Shown here in pieces: positions 5,020 to 7,678 of a stretch of DNA of 7,678 bases (positions are counted from its first letter, which is position 1; each line of letters opens with the position of its first letter). Source of the DNA: Thermoplasmatota archaeon (lineage in GTDB: Archaea > Thermoplasmatota > Thermoplasmata > GCA-020350865 > JAUVCJ01); contig JAUVCJ010000106.1 in NCBI GenBank assembly GCA_030595765.1, positions 1 through 7,678 on the forward strand, given 5' to 3'. Made by a program: the position numbers and the translations under genes. Under the pieces are notes generated by a model. That model did no database searches. It was not told the origin of the DNA and saw nothing but the letters and a program-made list of their open reading frames with translations.

Positions 5020-5757
5020 ATGGAAGCAGTATCCACGGGAATTCCGACACTTGACTCGAATCTAGTTGGTGGGCTTCCAAAGGGCAATACAGTCCTGATA
5101 TATGGCTCACCTGGCTCTGGTATGGAGCTCTTTGCCAAGCAGTTTGCCCAAGCCGGTGCTGAGAGTGAGAATGTGGTTTACATCACTACCTCCGAAAGGG
5201 ACGATGACATACTGAGCACACTGGAGCGGTACAAGTGGAGCCAGGATGTGAATATTCTGAATCTTTCGACCATGTATTACGAGCAAATTCTGGCAAAGCA
5301 GCTGGAGATCAGCAGGTATCGTCAGGAAGGCATACAGCTCGACGACATCCGATCTTTTACTCAGAACAAGGATGAGAAAGTGAACACCAATTTCCTGACA
5401 ATACTTACTTATGGGATTTCAAAGCTGGAGCCACCTTTTCGTGTTGTAATTGATTCTCTAGATTTCTTTCTGGAACATTATGAGCACGAGGATGTCATTG
5501 CCACAATGCGAACCATCAAGGCTCATACCCTGCACACCGGCAGTGTTGCCCTGATCACCATGAACAAGGGTGTATATTCTACCAGAACCCATTCCAGCAT
5601 AGAAGGCATTGCTGACTGCATAATAGAGCTGGGCATTAAGATAGAGGAGAAAGATCTGAAACGTTACATGTTCATACAGAAGCTTCTTAATTACCCAAAT
5701 AGGGTAGGGGTTTTGAACTACAAATTCACTGATAAGGGCTTTTCAGCAACGGAATAG
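5020..5757 (+). CDS. KaiC-fold protein with degenerate Walker A (K to M)
   Basis: This 245-residue KaiC/RAD55-type protein opens with STGIPTLDSNLVGGLPKG (5-22), the same lead-in as active family members. Its P-loop reads GSPGSGME (29-36). The fold-specific glycines are kept, but the lysine that holds the ATP phosphates is methionine (M35) and the following Ser/Thr is glutamate. The strand VVYITTSERDDD (52-63) ends in an acidic run where KaiC has catalytic glutamates, and Walker B is RVVIDSLD (141-148, D145). The C-terminal half follows the KaiC plan, with GIADCIIELGIKI (196-208) and a final strand pair, but has no clear KMRG motif. ATP hydrolysis is unlikely, though some nucleotide binding cannot be excluded. 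It has a strong RBS and ends 8 bases before the UbiA gene, so the two are probably cotranscribed. Its function is unknown. Confidence 0.87.
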   Translation: MEAVSTGIPTLDSNLVGGLPKGNTVLIYGSPGSGMELFAKQFAQAGAESENVVYITTSERDDDILSTLERYKWSQDVNILNLSTMYYEQILAKQLEISRYRQEGIQLDDIRSFTQNKDEKVNTNFLTILTYGISKLEPPFRVVIDSLDFFLEHYEHEDVIATMRTIKAHTLHTGSVALITMNKGVYSTRTHSSIEGIADCIIELGIKIEEKDLKRYMFIQKLLNYPNRVGVLNYKFTDKGFSATE

Positions 5758-5765
5758 GTGCCTGG

Positions 5766-6803
5766 ATGCCTGGCAGACCCCGCCCTAATAAGACTGTTAG
5801 GTCTCTAATTCCTTTTGAGTCCAGTAGACCAATGAGTTCTATTAAGCCTGATAGATCCTTAAGCCCATTTGAGCCCGGTAGGTCAATGAGCTCTTTTAAA
5901 CCCGGTAGATCTCTAAGTCTCTTTGACATTGTTATCTCACTGTTGCATACCTTTGGCATCGAGTTCTGGATAGTGGCACTCGGGCCGTTCTACATTGGAT
6001 GGTCTATAGCTTTGGGTTTGATCTTTCCAATGGAAGATACCATATTGGCAATGGTGGTGCTGGGTCCGTGCATAGCTGGATTTACTTTTCTTTTTAATGA
6101 TCACTGTGACTGGACGAATGATATTGGTAACTGGAGAAAAGATACTGGGTTAATTCATTCGGGATTATTGAGTCCAGAAAGGGCCCTCAGGTTGAGCCTA
6201 GCCCTGGCTGCGATCGGGATGCTTATCTCGCTATGGTTATCTCTGACCTTTGCCATCCTTATGGGATTAGCTCTTGCGTTGTCGGCACTCTATTCCCATC
6301 CTATAACCAAACTAAAAGCCAAACCTGGGATCGATCTGTTGGTAAACATGGTTGGGATAGGCATACTTTGTCCACTTGCCGGGTGGGAGATCGGCGGTGG
6401 TGACATCCTGCAGTTTCCATTGCACTACCTTTTTGCAATTGCGCTCATAATAGGGGGGTTATATGGTCCTACGACTGTTGTGGATTGGAAGTCTGATAAG
6501 CAGGCCGGATATCAGACTTTGGCAGTGAGGTTGGGTCCACGGAACGCGCTCAAGCTTTCTCAGTTGCTATTGACCCTCGGGGTTGCATCTTTGATCGTCC
6601 AGGGTATGAATGATTATGTAATACCACGAGGTGTGCTTCAAGTAACCTATCCTACTCTGCTAGCAACTCCATTAATCTATCTAGTTGCCTTTCATAAGCC
6701 AACAGAAATCCGAGTTCTTGCTGGTTTATTTTTTACATCTGTTATGTTCGCTTTTGGTTGTGTTATGTTTTTGTTTTATAATTCGGGAATTTGGACGATT
6801 TAA
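5766..6803 (+). CDS. UbiA-family polyprenyl transferase with repeat-built N-terminus
   Basis: UbiA enzymes are integral membrane proteins that join a polyprenyl diphosphate to an acceptor such as a quinone ring, a tetrapyrrole or geranylgeranylglyceryl phosphate. Both Mg-diphosphate motifs are here: NDHCDWTND (111-119, NDXXDXXXD) and DWKSD (240-244), followed by the family GYQTLAVRLG (248-257). YSHPITKLK (176-184) sits where UbiA has its YS.P.LK motif. About nine hydrophobic segments run from residue 64 to 337. The acceptor cannot be told. Lipid (DGGGP synthase-like) or quinone-like roles are options, and the loop after the first motif (NWRKDTGLIHSG) departs from the usual N.P.RP.PSG. The first 54 residues are a basic Ser/Pro/Arg tandem repeat, unusual for the family, so a later start is possible (M23 or M41; M41 follows an SD-like GGTAGGT). 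It ends in TAA. Confidence 0.9.
   Translation: MPGRPRPNKTVRSLIPFESSRPMSSIKPDRSLSPFEPGRSMSSFKPGRSLSLFDIVISLLHTFGIEFWIVALGPFYIGWSIALGLIFPMEDTILAMVVLGPCIAGFTFLFNDHCDWTNDIGNWRKDTGLIHSGLLSPERALRLSLALAAIGMLISLWLSLTFAILMGLALALSALYSHPITKLKAKPGIDLLVNMVGIGILCPLAGWEIGGGDILQFPLHYLFAIALIIGGLYGPTTVVDWKSDKQAGYQTLAVRLGPRNALKLSQLLLTLGVASLIVQGMNDYVIPRGVLQVTYPTLLATPLIYLVAFHKPTEIRVLAGLFFTSVMFAFGCVMFLFYNSGIWTI
5799..5927 (+). repeat. 27-bp tandem repeat (4.7 copies) coding a 9-residue repeat in UbiA
   Basis: Units start at residues 12, 21, 30, 39 and 48 of the UbiA product: RSLIPFESS, RPMSSIKPD, RSLSPFEPG, RSMSSFKPG, RSLSLFD. Odd and even units alternate in type, giving an 18-residue higher-order period. The DNA units have diverged by point changes but keep frame. 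They lie immediately before the first membrane segment. Confidence 0.92.
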
Positions 6804-6939
6804 GGTAATGTGTTAATTCGTTGCTTAATCTCTGGAAAAATTAAGGAACAACGGTGCATCGTCTTGTTTGGTAACTGATCTGATAACAGACCCTCATTTT
6901 GACCTGTCATGTGGTAACAAGTTGGATTGCAGAAACTGT

Positions 6940-6948
6940 TTTAAATAT
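6940..6948 (+). promoter_or_regulatory. TATA-like box, probable nrdJ promoter
   Basis: TTTAAATAT at 6940-6948 would place transcription near 6970. That gives nrdJ a leader of about 145 nt, long beside the near-leaderless genes elsewhere in the window. Confidence 0.45.
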
Positions 6949-6966
6949 GAATCATAATAGGGTGAA

Positions 6967-6991
6967 GCTCATCTTTTCAAAAAAGATGGGT
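6967..6991 (+). other. Hairpin at the predicted start of the nrdJ leader
   Basis: CATCTTTT (6970-6977) pairs perfectly with AAAAGATG (6981-6988) around loop CAA. GT and CG pairs extend it to 6967/6991. A second small stem, GTGC 6992-6995 with GCAC 7005-7008, follows at once. It may be a leader structure, or the 3' end of the minus-strand fragment whose stop codon lies at 6969-6971. Confidence 0.4.
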
Positions 6992-7190
6992 GTGCTTCTG
7001 GGATGCACTCACGAGCGTACCAGATGTTCTGCTCAATCAATTCACCTTTGAGGTTGGGGTGTCTTTTGAAGTCTAGGTAGGCTTTGAGGCTGGTGTGTGT
7101 GAGGTTGGTGTGTCTATGGAAGTCAGAGAAGAAAAAGATTTGGAGGCGGACGGGGGTTTGCCTATGTCGGAAAAAGATCAGGATGTAATG
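6969..7190 (-). pseudogene. Possible C-terminal remnant of an unidentified protein, antisense to nrdJ start
   Basis: The minus strand is open from 7190 to a TGA at 6971-6969 and lacks an ATG. The last 45 or so residues read like real protein, including SLKAYLDFKRHPNLKG, ELIEQNIWYARECIPE and AHPSFLKR at the end. DFHRHTNL and DFKRHPNL form an internal 17-residue repeat matching the DNA repeat described for this spacer. The part right of 7116 is exactly codon-antiparallel to nrdJ and is probably just its shadow. A truncated gene (for example a mobile-element protein) is possible, but I do not recognise the family. Confidence 0.3.
7049..7124. repeat. 25-bp imperfect direct repeat spanning the nrdJ start
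   Basis: Copies at 7049-7073 and 7100-7124 agree at 22 of 25 positions. A shorter related copy (TGAGGCTGGTGTGTG) lies at 7085-7099. The offset is 51 bp, a multiple of three. The right copy contains the candidate ATG (7116); the left copy has TTT there and runs into TAG. Confidence 0.75.
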
Positions 7191-7678
7191 TCAGAGTATG
7201 TGTCGAGTTTGGATTTAGATGCCAATGCATTGGAAGTTCTTAAGAGAAGATATTTGGCAAGAGATGAGGAGGGGCGTTTTCTGGAAACTCCCGAGGATCT
7301 CTTCAAGCGAGTTGCCAAGAACATTGCCCAGGCAGACAAGCAGTTCAATGAAGAAGCTGATTTGGAGGTAGTGGAGAAGAGATTCTACGAGATGATGACC
7401 AAGCTAGAGTTCCTTCCCAATTCTCCCACGCTGTTCAATGCAGGTAGGGAGTTGCAAGAACTCAGCGCATGTTTTGTGTTGCCAATAGAGGATTCAATGG
7501 AATCGATTTTTGATACCATCAAGCATACTGCTTTGATACACAAGAGCGGTGGTGGAACCGGTTTCTCGTTCAGTAGGCTCAGGCCCAAGCAGGATAGGGT
7601 CAAGGGCACAATGGGAGTATCTTCAGGGCCGATCTCATTCATGGAGGTGTTCAACTCTGCAACCGAGGCCATCAAGCA
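7116..7678 (+). CDS. nrdJ: Class II (adenosylcobalamin-dependent) ribonucleotide reductase, N-terminal part
   Basis: The enzyme reduces ribonucleotides to deoxyribonucleotides using a radical generated from adenosylcobalamin. Only the first 187 codons are inside the window. The first 30 residues are acidic and variable. The conserved part begins at about 35 with DANALEVLKRRYLARDEEG (35-53), then NSPTLFNAGR (102-111) and LSACFVLP (116-123), where C119 should be the first of the active-site redox cysteines. Next come the substrate-pocket segment HKSGGGTGFSFSRLRP (142-157) and GVSSGPISFMEVF (167-179). The wording of these blocks is typical of NrdJ rather than NrdA or NrdD. No strong RBS precedes 7116, although GAGGT lies 10 bases upstream. 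ATG at 7164 (M17), after GGGGGT, is an alternative start. The frame is open to the right edge. Confidence 0.93.
   Translation, partial: MEVREEKDLEADGGLPMSEKDQDVMSEYVSSLDLDANALEVLKRRYLARDEEGRFLETPEDLFKRVAKNIAQADKQFNEEADLEVVEKRFYEMMTKLEFLPNSPTLFNAGRELQELSACFVLPIEDSMESIFDTIKHTALIHKSGGGTGFSFSRLRPKQDRVKGTMGVSSGPISFMEVFNSATEAIK

Larger units (their letters stand above)
6804..7115. other. 312-bp spacer before nrdJ
   Basis: There is no plus-strand ORF of note. It holds a TATA-like box (6940-6948), a perfect hairpin (6970-6977/6981-6988), GT-rich direct repeats near 7049-7124 and, on the minus strand from 6969 rightward, an open protein-like fragment. From 6804 to about 6935 I see nothing recognisable. 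Confidence 0.6.

Noticed and set aside
5726..5959. 77-codon minus-strand ORF with leucine-rich repeats
   Set aside because: It is the antisense shadow of the 27-bp repeat in the UbiA N-terminus; its repetitiveness derives from that.
7385..7675. 96-codon minus-strand ORF
   Set aside because: It is the shadow of nrdJ, whose plus-strand translation has clear class II reductase motifs.

Overview
This window looks archaeal, most likely from a euryarchaeon, and a Thermoplasmata-related lineage is my best guess. The supporting signs are a fused Kae1-Bud32 protein, AT-rich TATA-like boxes about 25 bases ahead of starts with little or no leader, a cluster of KaiC/RAD55-type RecA-fold proteins, a UbiA-family membrane enzyme, and an adenosylcobalamin-type (class II) ribonucleotide reductase. 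The lineage is inference; no rRNA is present to fix it.

Layout. Positions 1-426 hold no convincing protein gene. They carry an exact 66-bp direct repeat (1-66 and 115-180, period 114) and a run of strong hairpins joined by a recurring CTCACTACGGG-like linker. On the minus strand each 66-bp repeat contains the 5' end of what reads as tRNA-Ile(GAU). Between the repeats lies a segment matching the rest of the 5' half through the anticodon, interrupted in the D-loop by a 56-nt insert that folds on itself. The match ends where archaeal tRNAs are usually split or interrupted (37/38), and no 3' half is visible. Positions 510-2803 are a minus-strand operon: kae1-bud32 (t6A tRNA modification) followed, with a 4-base ATGA overlap, by an RdgB/HAM1-type nucleotide pyrophosphatase. 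A divergent promoter region with repeated elements (2804-3004) separates this from a leaderless 74-residue putative zinc-binding protein on the plus strand.

Positions 3438-6803 form a plus-strand cluster: one KaiC-like ATPase with intact Walker motifs, a second KaiC-fold protein with no P-loop, a third whose P-loop lysine is methionine, and a UbiA prenyltransferase-family protein starting 8 bases after the third. The trio looks like gene duplication followed by loss of ATP binding in two members, which suggests (inference) a hetero-oligomeric regulatory module with one active and two structural or sensory subunits. Its link to UbiA is positional only. Degenerate repeats fill the spacers around this cluster, and the UbiA N-terminus is itself a 27-bp tandem repeat.

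Positions 6804-7115 are a spacer with a TATA-like box and a long potential leader. On the opposite strand there is an open, protein-like C-terminal fragment ending at 6969. From 7116 to the window edge is the N-terminal part of nrdJ. The most notable items are the tRNA-Ile half-like repeat locus, the KaiC trio with graded loss of the P-loop, and the 17-codon ORF that follows the first KaiC stop codon in frame and overlaps the next start.
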